Of a stretch of DNA of 64,000 nucleotides, positions 43,779 through 51,093 are shown one piece after another. The position numbers and the translations under genes are program-made. The notes beneath the pieces are model-generated. The model was not told where the DNA came from. It saw nothing but the letters and a program-made list of their open reading frames with translations, and ran no database searches. Numbering within the stretch: position 1 is the stretch's first letter; the number at the start of each line of letters is the position of its first letter. Origin of the DNA: Mycolicibacterium chitae. Lineage in GTDB: Bacteria > Actinomycetota > Actinomycetes > Mycobacteriales > Mycobacteriaceae. Location of the stretch: contig NZ_LR134355.1 in NCBI RefSeq assembly GCF_900637205.1, positions 1,426,001-1,490,000 on the forward strand, read 5' to 3'.

Positions 43779-44753
43779 TCACGCCACGTCGATGATGACC
43801 TTGCCGATCGCCTTGCGGTCGGCGACGTAGCGCAGCGCGGCGGCCGCGTCGGCCAGCGGGAACCGGGCGCCGATGTAGGGCCGGATCTTGCCGTCGGCGA
43901 ACATCCGGGCCAGCTCGGCGTCGGCGGGCCCGATGTCGTCGGGGTAGTCCGTGGCGAACGTGCGGATCTCCATGCCGCGGACGGTGATTCCCTTCAGCAG
44001 CACCAGGTTCAGCGGGATCGCCGGGATGGTTCCGGAGGCATAGCCGAGCGTGACGAACACCCCGCCGCGGCCGAGTGCGCGCAGCGCCGGTTCGGCGTAG
44101 GGGCCGCCGACCGGGTCGAGGACGAGGGCCGCCCCGGCGCCCTCGGTGATCTCCCGGATCCGGTCGCGCAGGTTCTCCTGCTCGTAGTCGATGGTCGCGA
44201 CGGCCCCGCGCTGCGCGCAGATCGCCAGCTTCTCGGGGCCGGACGCGGCGGCGATGACGCGCGCCCCCATCGCGGTGGCCAGGTCGACGGCGGCCAGTCC
44301 GACGCCGCCGGCCGCGCCGAGGACCACCACCGCATCGCCGGGCCGCACCGGCGCCACCGTGCGCAGGGTGTAGTACGCGGTGCGGTAGGTGACCCCGAAG
44401 GCGGCCGCGTCGGCGAAGTCCACGCCGTCGGGCACCCGGGTCAGCGAATCTGCCGGTGCCGCAACCTGTTCGGCGAAGGCGCCGACCATCATCGACCCCG
44501 ACACCCGGTCACCCGGTCGCCAGGTGACGTCGGGACCGACGGCGAGCACCTCGCCGGCGAACTCGCTGCCCGGCGAGAACGGCGGCGGAATGCGCACCTG
44601 ATAGCTGCCGGACAGGAACAGCACGTCGGGGAAGTTCACCGCCGCGGCCCGGACGCGCACGACCGCCTCGCCGGGGCCCGGTGTCGGATCGGGGATCTCG
44701 TCGTACACCAGGCTCTCGGGTGGTCCGTACTGGTGGCACAACACTGCTTTCAT
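43779..44753 (-). CDS. Quinone oxidoreductase-like MDR reductase
   Basis: A 324-residue medium-chain reductase of the zinc-free quinone oxidoreductase group: MKAVLCHQYGPPESLVY, GSEFAGEVLAVGPDV, Rossmann motif LGAAGGVGLAAVDLA and late VLDPVGG. It reduces enones or quinones with NADPH. It is the last gene of the five-gene operon 48514-43779 and overlaps the TetR stop by 4 bp. It is convergent with the P450 across 27 bp. Confidence 0.9.
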   Translation of the reverse strand: MKAVLCHQYGPPESLVYDEIPDPTPGPGEAVVRVRAAAVNFPDVLFLSGSYQVRIPPPFSPGSEFAGEVLAVGPDVTWRPGDRVSGSMMVGAFAEQVAAPADSLTRVPDGVDFADAAAFGVTYRTAYYTLRTVAPVRPGDAVVVLGAAGGVGLAAVDLATAMGARVIAAASGPEKLAICAQRGAVATIDYEQENLRDRIREITEGAGAALVLDPVGGPYAEPALRALGRGGVFVTLGYASGTIPAIPLNLVLLKGITVRGMEIRTFATDYPDDIGPADAELARMFADGKIRPYIGARFPLADAAAALRYVADRKAIGKVIIDVA

Positions 44754-45376
44754 TCTCTGTCCTTTCTCGCCTTTCCGACCGCATCGATGCCGCGCAGGCA
44801 GAACCGCACGAGATGGGTCACGTCGTCGGGCCGCGGCGACGTCCCGGATCCCACGTGGCGGCGCATGGTGGCCATGGTGAGCTGGAAGATGGCCTCCGCG
44901 TCGCGGCCGGCGTCGTCGCTGCCGAGCGCGGCCAGCGGTGCGACCAACAGATCCCGCATGGGTGCCATGATGCCGTCGACGGGTTCGGTGCGCGTCATCT
45001 GTTCGACCACGGCGCGGCTCATGCTGGTCAGGTGCGGGTCGGACACCTGCGCCAGCGCCCCGGAGACCCAGCGGGCGACCTTGTCGGCGGGGGCGTGGGC
45101 CTTGTCCATCTGATGCTCCAGATAGGACACGACGATCCCGATGCCGCGTTCCATCACCGCCAGCAGCAGATCGTCCTTGCCCGCGAAGTACCGGTAGAAG
45201 GCCTTCTTCGACGATCCGGCCTCGGCGACGATGTCGCTGACCCGAGGCGGCTCGGGGGCCACCCGCTGCATGACCGTGATCGCCGCCGCGAGAATGCGTT
45301 CCACGTCGTCGGTGGCCTCGCGCTGCCGGTCATCCAGGGCCCGGTGGACGGCCTGGGCGACCCGGGTGGTGGTCAT
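44750..45376 (-). CDS. TetR-family regulator, candidate for the cluster-wide operator
   Basis: A 208-residue TetR protein. The HTH region reads RVSDIVAEAGSSKKAFYRYFAGKDDLLLAVMERG, followed by a helical effector domain. ATG 45376 overlaps the acyl-CoA dehydrogenase stop. Unlike the other two TetR genes it has no palindrome just upstream, because it sits inside an operon whose promoter carries the ATTCTC/GAGAAT operator. That makes it a candidate for the regulator that reads this operator, but this is inference; the regulator could be elsewhere. Confidence 0.88.
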   Translation of the reverse strand: MTTTRVAQAVHRALDDRQREATDDVERILAAAITVMQRVAPEPPRVSDIVAEAGSSKKAFYRYFAGKDDLLLAVMERGIGIVVSYLEHQMDKAHAPADKVARWVSGALAQVSDPHLTSMSRAVVEQMTRTEPVDGIMAPMRDLLVAPLAALGSDDAGRDAEAIFQLTMATMRRHVGSGTSPRPDDVTHLVRFCLRGIDAVGKARKDRE

Positions 45377-46680
45377 GGCGCCGGCGGCACCAGCGGGATC
45401 TGGCTGACCCGGTCGCCGTACTTGGCCTGCGCGGCGGCGACCCGGACGTCGAGGAACTCGCTGGGCCATTCGGGATCCTCGGCCTCGTAGTCCTTGAGCA
45501 GCATCCGGGCCAGGTTCACCTTGTGGGCCTCGGTGGGCCCGTCGGCCAGGCCCAGCGCGACGCCACCGAGCAGCACGTTGGTCAGCGGCAGTTGCTGGGT
45601 GAGCCCCATGGCGCCGTGCACCTGGATGGCGCGCAGGCCGATGGACTTGAGCACCTGGGAGGCCAGGATCTTGCAGACCCCGATCTCGGCGCGGGCGGCG
45701 TGCTCGCCGGCGGTGTCGATCAACCACGCGGTGTGCAGCACGGTCAGCCGGAACTGCAGCAACTCGGCGTAGGAGTCCGCGATGAACGCCTGGACCAGCT
45801 GCTTGTCGGCCAGCGAACTGCCCTGGGTGAAACGGCTTTTCGCGCGGTGGGCCATCATGTCCAGCGCGCGCTGGGCCACCCCGATGGAGCGCATGGCGTG
45901 GTGGATGCGGCCGCCGGCCAGCCGGGCCTGCAGGATCTGGAAGCCGTGGCCCGGCTCGCCCAGCATCGCCGAGGCGGGCAATCGGACGTTGTCGTAGTGG
46001 ATCAACGAGTGCCCGGCCTCGTGCGGCAGCGAACCGACGAGGTGATGCGTCGCCTCGATGTTGACCCCGGGGGTGTCGGCCGGGATCAGGAAGGTCGAGG
46101 CGCCGCGGTGCACGGGCACGTCCGGGTCGGTGACGGCGACGACGATGATGAACGACGCCACCGACGCGTTCGACGAGAAGTACTTGCGCCCGTTGAGCAC
46201 CCAGTCGTCGCCGTCGCGCACCGCGCGCGTGGTGAAGACCCGCGGGTCCGAGCCGCCCTGGGGTTCGGTCATGGAGAAGCAGGAGAAGATCTCCCCGGAC
46301 AGCAGCCCGTCCAGGTAGCGTTCCTTCTGCTCGGGCGTGCCGAAGCGGGCCAGGATCTCGGCGTTCCCGGTGTCGGGGGCCTGGGTGCCGAACACGATGG
46401 GCGCCCAGCCGCTGCGTCCGAGGATCTCGTTGATCAGCGTCAGCTTGACCGCGCCGAACCCCTGGCCGCCGAGTTCGGGTCCCAGGTGCGGGGCCCACAG
46501 CCCCCGGTCGCGGACCTGTTGTTTGAGCGGGTCGACGATCTTGCGCCGGTCCTCGTCCAGCGGGAGGAACTCACACCCCGGGAAGAGGACCTCGAGGGGT
46601 TCGACCTCCTCGCGGACGAAATCACGGATCCAGGTGAGCTTCTCCTCGAACTCGGGCTCGGTGGAGAAATCCCATGCCAT
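45373..46680 (-). CDS. Acyl-CoA dehydrogenase (ACAD10/11-like partner)
   Basis: A 435-residue acyl-CoA dehydrogenase: N-terminal WIRDFVREEVEPLE, GLWAPHLGPELGGQGFG, FAD/substrate motif SMTEPQGGSDPRVFTT, LNGRKYFSSNAS, and late QVHGAMGLTQQLPL. The wording GLWAPHL and EPQGGSDP fits the ACAD10/11 branch. In animals and bacteria that branch works with an APH-type kinase on 4-hydroxyacyl-CoA. The kinase gene is in the same operon, two genes upstream, and an SDR lies between. Overlaps the TetR start by 4 bp. Confidence 0.9.
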   Translation of the reverse strand: MAWDFSTEPEFEEKLTWIRDFVREEVEPLEVLFPGCEFLPLDEDRRKIVDPLKQQVRDRGLWAPHLGPELGGQGFGAVKLTLINEILGRSGWAPIVFGTQAPDTGNAEILARFGTPEQKERYLDGLLSGEIFSCFSMTEPQGGSDPRVFTTRAVRDGDDWVLNGRKYFSSNASVASFIIVVAVTDPDVPVHRGASTFLIPADTPGVNIEATHHLVGSLPHEAGHSLIHYDNVRLPASAMLGEPGHGFQILQARLAGGRIHHAMRSIGVAQRALDMMAHRAKSRFTQGSSLADKQLVQAFIADSYAELLQFRLTVLHTAWLIDTAGEHAARAEIGVCKILASQVLKSIGLRAIQVHGAMGLTQQLPLTNVLLGGVALGLADGPTEAHKVNLARMLLKDYEAEDPEWPSEFLDVRVAAAQAKYGDRVSQIPLVPPAP

Positions 46681-46710
46681 GTGCTGCTCCTCTGCTGGGC
46701 GAAGTGGTGA

Positions 46711-47472
46711 TCAGGGAATGCCGCCGTCGGCCCGAACAATCGAACCGGTGGTGAAACTCGACGCGTCCGACATCAGGAACAGTGCGGCGCCGACGATCTC
46801 GTCCGGGTTGCCGGCGCGCTGCAGCGCCGAGTGGCCGAAGGGGTTGCTGGTGCCGTCGAAGTCCCAGGCCTTGCTGATGTCGGTGAGGAACGGCCCGGGC
46901 ATCAGGGTGTTGACCCGCACCGTCGGCCCGAACGCCTGGGCCAGCCCCTCGGTCATGGCGTTGAGCCCGGCCTTGGAGGCGGCGTACGGGAGGAAGCTGG
47001 GGTGCGGGCGCAGCGAGCCATGGGTGCTGACGTTGATGATCACCCCGCCGCCGGCGGCCACCATCTTCTCGCCGATCAGCGCCGAGAGCCGGAACGGCCC
47101 CTTGAGGTTCAGGTTGACCACGGCGTCGAACAGCTTCTCGGTGACGTCGGTCTGTTTCTCGTAGACCGGTGACATGCCGGCGTTGTTCACCAGCACGTCG
47201 ACCTTGCCGAACCGCTCGTAGGCGGCGTCGACCAGTCCGTCGAGCTGGTCCCAGCGGCCCACATGCACCGCGTACGGCCATGCGGCCCGGCCGGTTTCGG
47301 CCTCGATCTCGGCGGCGGTGGCCTCGCAAGTGTCCAGCTTGCGGCTGGCGATCACCACGTCGGCGCCGCACCGCGCCGCGGCGAAGGCCATCTCGCGGCC
47401 CAGGCCGCGGCTACCACCGGTGATCAGCACCACCCGGTCGGTGAGGTCGAAAAGTTCGGTCGGAGAGGTCAT
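46711..47472 (-). CDS. Classical SDR oxidoreductase
   Basis: A 253-residue SDR: LITGGSRGLGREMA, NNAGMSPV, Ser in INVSTHGSL, YAASKAG, and a C-terminal SFTTGSIVRADGG. ATG 47472 was chosen over GTG 47481, because GGAGG stands 8 bp before the ATG, and it then begins one base after the kinase stop. It may oxidise or reduce a hydroxyacyl group in the kinase/acyl-CoA dehydrogenase route. Confidence 0.88.
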   Translation of the reverse strand: MTSPTELFDLTDRVVLITGGSRGLGREMAFAAARCGADVVIASRKLDTCEATAAEIEAETGRAAWPYAVHVGRWDQLDGLVDAAYERFGKVDVLVNNAGMSPVYEKQTDVTEKLFDAVVNLNLKGPFRLSALIGEKMVAAGGGVIINVSTHGSLRPHPSFLPYAASKAGLNAMTEGLAQAFGPTVRVNTLMPGPFLTDISKAWDFDGTSNPFGHSALQRAGNPDEIVGAALFLMSDASSFTTGSIVRADGGIP

Positions 47473-47473
47473 C

Positions 47474-48514
47474 TCAGGCACCTCCTGCGGTGCGGGTCAG
47501 CTCGGCCGCGGTCGCCATGAGCTGCGGGACCATCGGTCCCATCGCGGCGGCGACGGCCGGGTCGACCTTGCTGTCCGGGGCCAGCGAGGCCGCATACGTC
47601 TTCTCCAGCATGATGCCCAGCTTCCAGTTGGCCAGCACCAGGTAGTACTGGATGTCGTCGGTGGGTCGGCCGCTGATCTTCTCGTAGTGGGCGAGCAGCG
47701 CGCTGCGGGTCGGCATCCCGGTCATGTCCAGATAAAACCCTTCGGTGACCGGGTTCTCGCCGTCGTAGCCCAGCAGCGCCCAGCCGAGGTCCAGCAGTGG
47801 GTCGCCGATGGTGGTCATCTCCCAGTCGACGATCGCGGCCAACCGGGCCGGGGCGCCGTGGGCGTACATCACGTTGGCGAACTGATAGTCGCCGTGCATG
47901 ATCCCCGGCGTGTAGTGGGCCGGCCGGTTGCGGCGCAACCACTCGGCGGCCACGTCGAGGCCGGGTAGCTCGCGCACCTGGTAGGCGGACAGGAACTTCA
48001 GCCAGCGATCGACCTGACGTTCGTGGAAGCCGTCGGGCCGGCCGAACCCGTCGAGGCCCTGACCGCGCCAGTCGACGCTGCCGAGTCGGGCCGCCCCCTC
48101 GACCAGCTGGAACGCCAGCCCGGCCCGGGCCTCGAGGTCGGTGTCGAACGGCGCCTGCCAGCCGCCCCCGCCCATCGGGCTCCAGCCGTCGATCTCGGCC
48201 ATCACGTAGAACGGCTTGTCCAGCACCGCGCCGGTGTCGTCGGCGGCGATCAGTTGGGCGTGCGGAACGTCGGTGCCGCGCAGCGCGCGGACCAGCCGGA
48301 TCTCGCGGAGCAGGCCGTCGACCCGGGCGGTATCGGCGCGGGCGCCGGGCATCCGCAGCACCATCCGGGCCGCGCCGCGGCGGACCCGGTACAGGGTGTT
48401 CTGCGAGCCGCCGGTCAGCAGTTCGAGCTGCGGGCGTTCGCCCTGGCCGGGGGCGTCGTTCTTGTCGAGCCAATGGCCCAGGACGTCGGCGTCGATGTCG
48501 GTCGTGTGTGGCAT
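47474..48514 (-). CDS. APH-family kinase, ACAD10/11 kinase-domain type (probable 4-hydroxyacyl-CoA kinase)
   Basis: A 346-residue aminoglycoside-phosphotransferase-fold protein. Visible motifs: GGSQNTLYRV, KPFYVMAEIDG, ERQVDRWLKF, the catalytic loop MHGDYQFANVMY (HGDxxxxN) and the metal-binding IVDWEMTTIGDPLLDLGW. The last two match the kinase half of ACAD10/ACAD11, which phosphorylates the 4-hydroxyl of acyl-CoAs before elimination by the dehydrogenase half; LvaA of Pseudomonas is a bacterial relative. ATG 48514. First gene of its operon, behind operator site 7. Confidence 0.9.
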   Translation of the reverse strand: MPHTTDIDADVLGHWLDKNDAPGQGERPQLELLTGGSQNTLYRVRRGAARMVLRMPGARADTARVDGLLREIRLVRALRGTDVPHAQLIAADDTGAVLDKPFYVMAEIDGWSPMGGGGWQAPFDTDLEARAGLAFQLVEGAARLGSVDWRGQGLDGFGRPDGFHERQVDRWLKFLSAYQVRELPGLDVAAEWLRRNRPAHYTPGIMHGDYQFANVMYAHGAPARLAAIVDWEMTTIGDPLLDLGWALLGYDGENPVTEGFYLDMTGMPTRSALLAHYEKISGRPTDDIQYYLVLANWKLGIMLEKTYAASLAPDSKVDPAVAAAMGPMVPQLMATAAELTRTAGGA

Positions 48515-48535
48515 GAACCCCTCACTCTCGCTGCG

Positions 48536-48563
48536 GAGACTAGCATTCTCCGTTCTGGGAACC
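48536..48563. promoter_or_regulatory. Cluster operator (site 7)
   Basis: GAGACT-AGC-ATTCTC in the 6-3-6 form, with a degraded GGAACC 7 bp further right. It begins 22 bp upstream of the kinase ATG at 48514, so it should overlap the core promoter or leader of the kinase/acyl-CoA dehydrogenase operon. Confidence 0.6.
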
Positions 48564-48661
48564 AAGGGTCTCCGGTCCGCGGCGGCGGGAGCGGGCGTGC
48601 GACTATCGAACGGATCGACGCCCGCTGCAGGTGGCATGGTGTCAAGAGCCCAGGAGAATCA

Positions 48662-48689
48662 ATTCTCTTAAAAAGAGAACGATATTTCC
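48662..48689. promoter_or_regulatory. Cluster operator, near-perfect 6-7-6 plus extra half-site (site 8)
   Basis: ATTCTC-TTAAAAA-GAGAAC-GAT-ATTTCC; a GAGAAT also stands 2 bp to the left at 48654. It lies in the divergent region between the kinase operon and the amidohydrolase gene, about 190 bp before the latter. Confidence 0.7.
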
Positions 48690-48728
48690 GCACCAAAACC
48701 CGCAACTGTCCTGGTCGGAGCGGCAATC

Positions 48729-48759
48729 TTGCTGTTGTTCGGACAGGCAAACTGATAAT
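48729..48759 (+). promoter_or_regulatory. Possible promoter of the amidohydrolase-crotonase-CoA-transferase operon
   Basis: TTGCTG (48729-48734) and GATAAT (48754-48759) with a 19-bp spacer, downstream of operator site 8. It would leave a leader of about 110 bp before ATG 48874. The stretch 48760-48873 holds no other feature I can name. Confidence 0.35.
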
Positions 48760-48873
48760 GTCATTACCCACGAGTCCGGCGGTTGCGCGCTGGGCCGGTT
48801 CTTGGAAGAAACTCGCTCGCGCGGCAGCCCCGCAGAGGAAGCTGAAGCCCGGAACGTTCACGGAAGGTCGATG

Positions 48874-50046
48874 ATGTCCAGTCAGTCCAGTACCGCCACG
48901 CTGTATCCGCCCGGCGGTTTCGGCGCTCCCAAGGATCGGCGCGGCCACGCCACCGGCGACCTCGGCCTCCCGCCGGGCACCGAGATCTTCTCCGCCGACA
49001 ACCACATCTCCGTGGCCGACGACATCTTCTACGACCGCTTCCCCGAGGAACTCAAGGGCGCCGCGCCGCGCATCTGGTATGAGGACGGCGCCTACATGGT
49101 GGGCATGAAGGGCAAGGCCTGGACGGGCGGCGACTTCGGCCGCGTGCTCATGCAGTACGACGACCTGGCCGGTGCCGCCTCCAACAACATCGAGGCGCGC
49201 ATCCGCGAGCTCAAAGAGGACGGCATCGACAAGGAACTCGCGTTCCCGAATGCCGTTCTGGCACTGTTTCATTACCCCGACAAGCAGTTGCGGGAGCGGG
49301 TCTTCCGGATCTACAACGAGCACATCGCCGAACTGCAGGAGCGCTCCAAGGGCCACTTCTACGGCGTGGGCCTGATCAACTGGTGGGACCCGAAGGGCAC
49401 CCGCAGCACGTTGGCGGAGCTCAAGTCCCTGGGGCTCAAGACCTTCCTGCTGCCGCTGAACCCCGGCAAGGACGACGACGGCAACATCTACGACTACGGC
49501 AGCACCGCGATGGACGCGGTATGGGACGAGATCGAGGACGCCGGTCTGCCGGTGTCGCACCACATCGGCGAGACACCGCCCAAGACGCCCTGCGAGCACA
49601 ACAGCGTCGTCGTCGGCATGATGGTCAACGTCGACTCCTTCCGCGAGCAGTTCGCCAAGTACCTGTTCTCCGGCATCCTGGATCGGCACCCGAGGTTGCG
49701 GATCGGTTGGTTCGAGGGCGGAATCGCCTGGGTGCCAACGGCCCTGCAGGACGGCGAGCACCTTTTGGCGTCCTATCGGCACATGTTCAACCACGAACTG
49801 CAGCACGAGATCCAGCACTACTGGAAGCAACACATGAGCGCGTCGTTCATGGTCGACCCGCTCGGGCTCGAGCTGATCGACAAGATCGGTGTCGACAACG
49901 TGATGTGGTCCTCGGACTACCCGCACAATGAGAGCACCTTCGGCTACTCGGAGAAGTCGCTGGCCACCGTGGTGTCGGCGGTGGGGCCCGAGAACGCGAC
50001 GAAGATCGTCAGCACCAACGTCCAGAAGTTCCTCGGCCTGCTGTGA
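48874..50046 (+). CDS. Amidohydrolase-2 family protein (third copy)
   Basis: A 390-residue TIM-barrel amidohydrolase. Motifs: FSADNHISVADD (Asp, His), SHHIGETP, GWFEGGIAWV (Glu) and MWSSDYPHNEST (Asp). The full ligand set is present, unlike the gene at 3536. The second ATG (48874) fits the GGAAGG spacing of 6 bp. It leads an operon with a divergent crotonase and a fused CoA-transferase, so a decarboxylase or C-C hydrolase role on CoA esters or acids is plausible. ACMSD-type decarboxylases are the best-known relatives. Confidence 0.88.
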   Translation: MSSQSSTATLYPPGGFGAPKDRRGHATGDLGLPPGTEIFSADNHISVADDIFYDRFPEELKGAAPRIWYEDGAYMVGMKGKAWTGGDFGRVLMQYDDLAGAASNNIEARIRELKEDGIDKELAFPNAVLALFHYPDKQLRERVFRIYNEHIAELQERSKGHFYGVGLINWWDPKGTRSTLAELKSLGLKTFLLPLNPGKDDDGNIYDYGSTAMDAVWDEIEDAGLPVSHHIGETPPKTPCEHNSVVVGMMVNVDSFREQFAKYLFSGILDRHPRLRIGWFEGGIAWVPTALQDGEHLLASYRHMFNHELQHEIQHYWKQHMSASFMVDPLGLELIDKIGVDNVMWSSDYPHNESTFGYSEKSLATVVSAVGPENATKIVSTNVQKFLGLL

Positions 50047-50051
50047 CCGCT

Positions 50052-50074
50052 GCGGCACCGCGGCGCGGTGCCGC
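50052..50074 (+). terminator. Intergenic hairpin, possible partial terminator or mRNA stabiliser
   Basis: GCGGCACCGC-GGC-GCGGTGCCGC, a perfect 10-bp stem with a 3-base loop, 5 bp after the amidohydrolase stop. No T-tract follows. The crotonase gene starts 46 bp later, so it probably sets relative expression rather than ending transcription. Confidence 0.45.
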
Positions 50075-50120
50075 TCCCGGCTGCCACGGTAATTCATTCT
50101 GATGCAAAGGAGTTCGTGCA

Positions 50121-51089
50121 ATGGCGGCGTCTGAGAACCGGCCGACACCCGAAGAGATCATTCTCTACGAGAAGGACCCCAAGACCAAGATCGCCACCAT
50201 CACGTTCAACCGACCGGAGTTCCTCAACGCGCCGACGTCGATGGCCCGGCTGCGCTACGCCGACGTGCTGCGCGCCGCCAATGCGGACAACGACGTCAAG
50301 GTCGTCATCATCCGCGGTGTCGGATCCAACCTCGGCAGCGGCGCCGATCTGCCGGAATTTATGGAGGGCAACGACAATCCGGCGGTGCGGCTGGCCGAAC
50401 TGCGGCTCGAGGATGACGGCGTGGGTGAGGTGACGTACCCGCCGAAGGGCACCTTCCGCAACGGGGCCACCATCTCCGCCTGGTACGCCAACTCGCAGGC
50501 GGGCAACCGCGCGCTGCAGGACTTCAAGAAGATCAGCATCGTCGAGGCCAAGGGCTACTGCTACGGCTGGCACTTCTACCAGTGCGCCGACGCCGACCTG
50601 GTGATCTCCAGCGACGACGCGCTGTTCGGGCACCCGTCGTTCCGGTACCACGGGTGGGGCCCGCGGATGTGGACGTGGGTGCAGATGATGGGCCTGCGCA
50701 AGTTCCAGGAGATGGTGTTCACCGGCCGGCCGTTCACCGCCGCCGAGATGTACGACTGCAACTTCCTGAACAAGGTGGTGCCCCGCGACGATCTCGAGGA
50801 CGAGGTGGCCAAGTACGCGCTGGCGTGCGCGCGGAACCGCCCGGTGGACACCGTGTTCCAGCAGAAGATGTTCTTCGAGATCTTCAAGCAGCAACAGGGT
50901 GAGTACATGGGCAGCCTGCTGTCCGCGTTCTTCGAGTCCATGGGCAACGGCGTGGCCAACGACAGCGATCAGGACCTGGACATGTTCGAGTCGATCGACA
51001 GTGGGCTGTCGGCTGCGGTGAACGACAACGACAGCAAGTTCCCGCCCGAATTCCGGCTCAGCAAGAAGAACCGCAGCAAGAAGGACTAG
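50121..51089 (+). CDS. Divergent enoyl-CoA hydratase/isomerase (crotonase) family protein
   Basis: A 322-residue crotonase-fold protein. ITFNRPEFLNAP and GSNLGSGADLPEF (oxyanion region) are recognisable, but the second oxyanion/active-site block reads KGYCYGWHFYQCADADLV instead of GxAxGGGxEL, and the usual catalytic Glu position in FGHPSFRYHGWGP is not Glu. It also has long inserts and a Lys-rich tail. Hence simple hydration is doubtful; a hydrolase, decarboxylase or ring-opening activity on a CoA ester is possible. It precedes the CoA-transferase gene by 4 bp. Confidence 0.82.
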   Translation: MAASENRPTPEEIILYEKDPKTKIATITFNRPEFLNAPTSMARLRYADVLRAANADNDVKVVIIRGVGSNLGSGADLPEFMEGNDNPAVRLAELRLEDDGVGEVTYPPKGTFRNGATISAWYANSQAGNRALQDFKKISIVEAKGYCYGWHFYQCADADLVISSDDALFGHPSFRYHGWGPRMWTWVQMMGLRKFQEMVFTGRPFTAAEMYDCNFLNKVVPRDDLEDEVAKYALACARNRPVDTVFQQKMFFEIFKQQQGEYMGSLLSAFFESMGNGVANDSDQDLDMFESIDSGLSAAVNDNDSKFPPEFRLSKKNRSKKD

Positions 51090-51093
51090 ACCG

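Noticed and set aside
44736..44760. ATTCTC at the TetR/quinone oxidoreductase junction
   Set aside because: No GAGAAT partner; it is made by the overlapping stop and start codons of two coupled genes.
44750..46498. 582-codon frame covering TetR and the acyl-CoA dehydrogenase
   Set aside because: Only its 3' part from 45376 is a gene (TetR); the upstream part is the wrong frame of the acyl-CoA dehydrogenase.
50162..50180. ATTCTC followed by GAGA near 50162, similar to the cluster operator
   Set aside because: It lies inside the crotonase coding sequence (Ile-Leu-Tyr-Glu-Lys) and the second half does not fit the 7-bp geometry.
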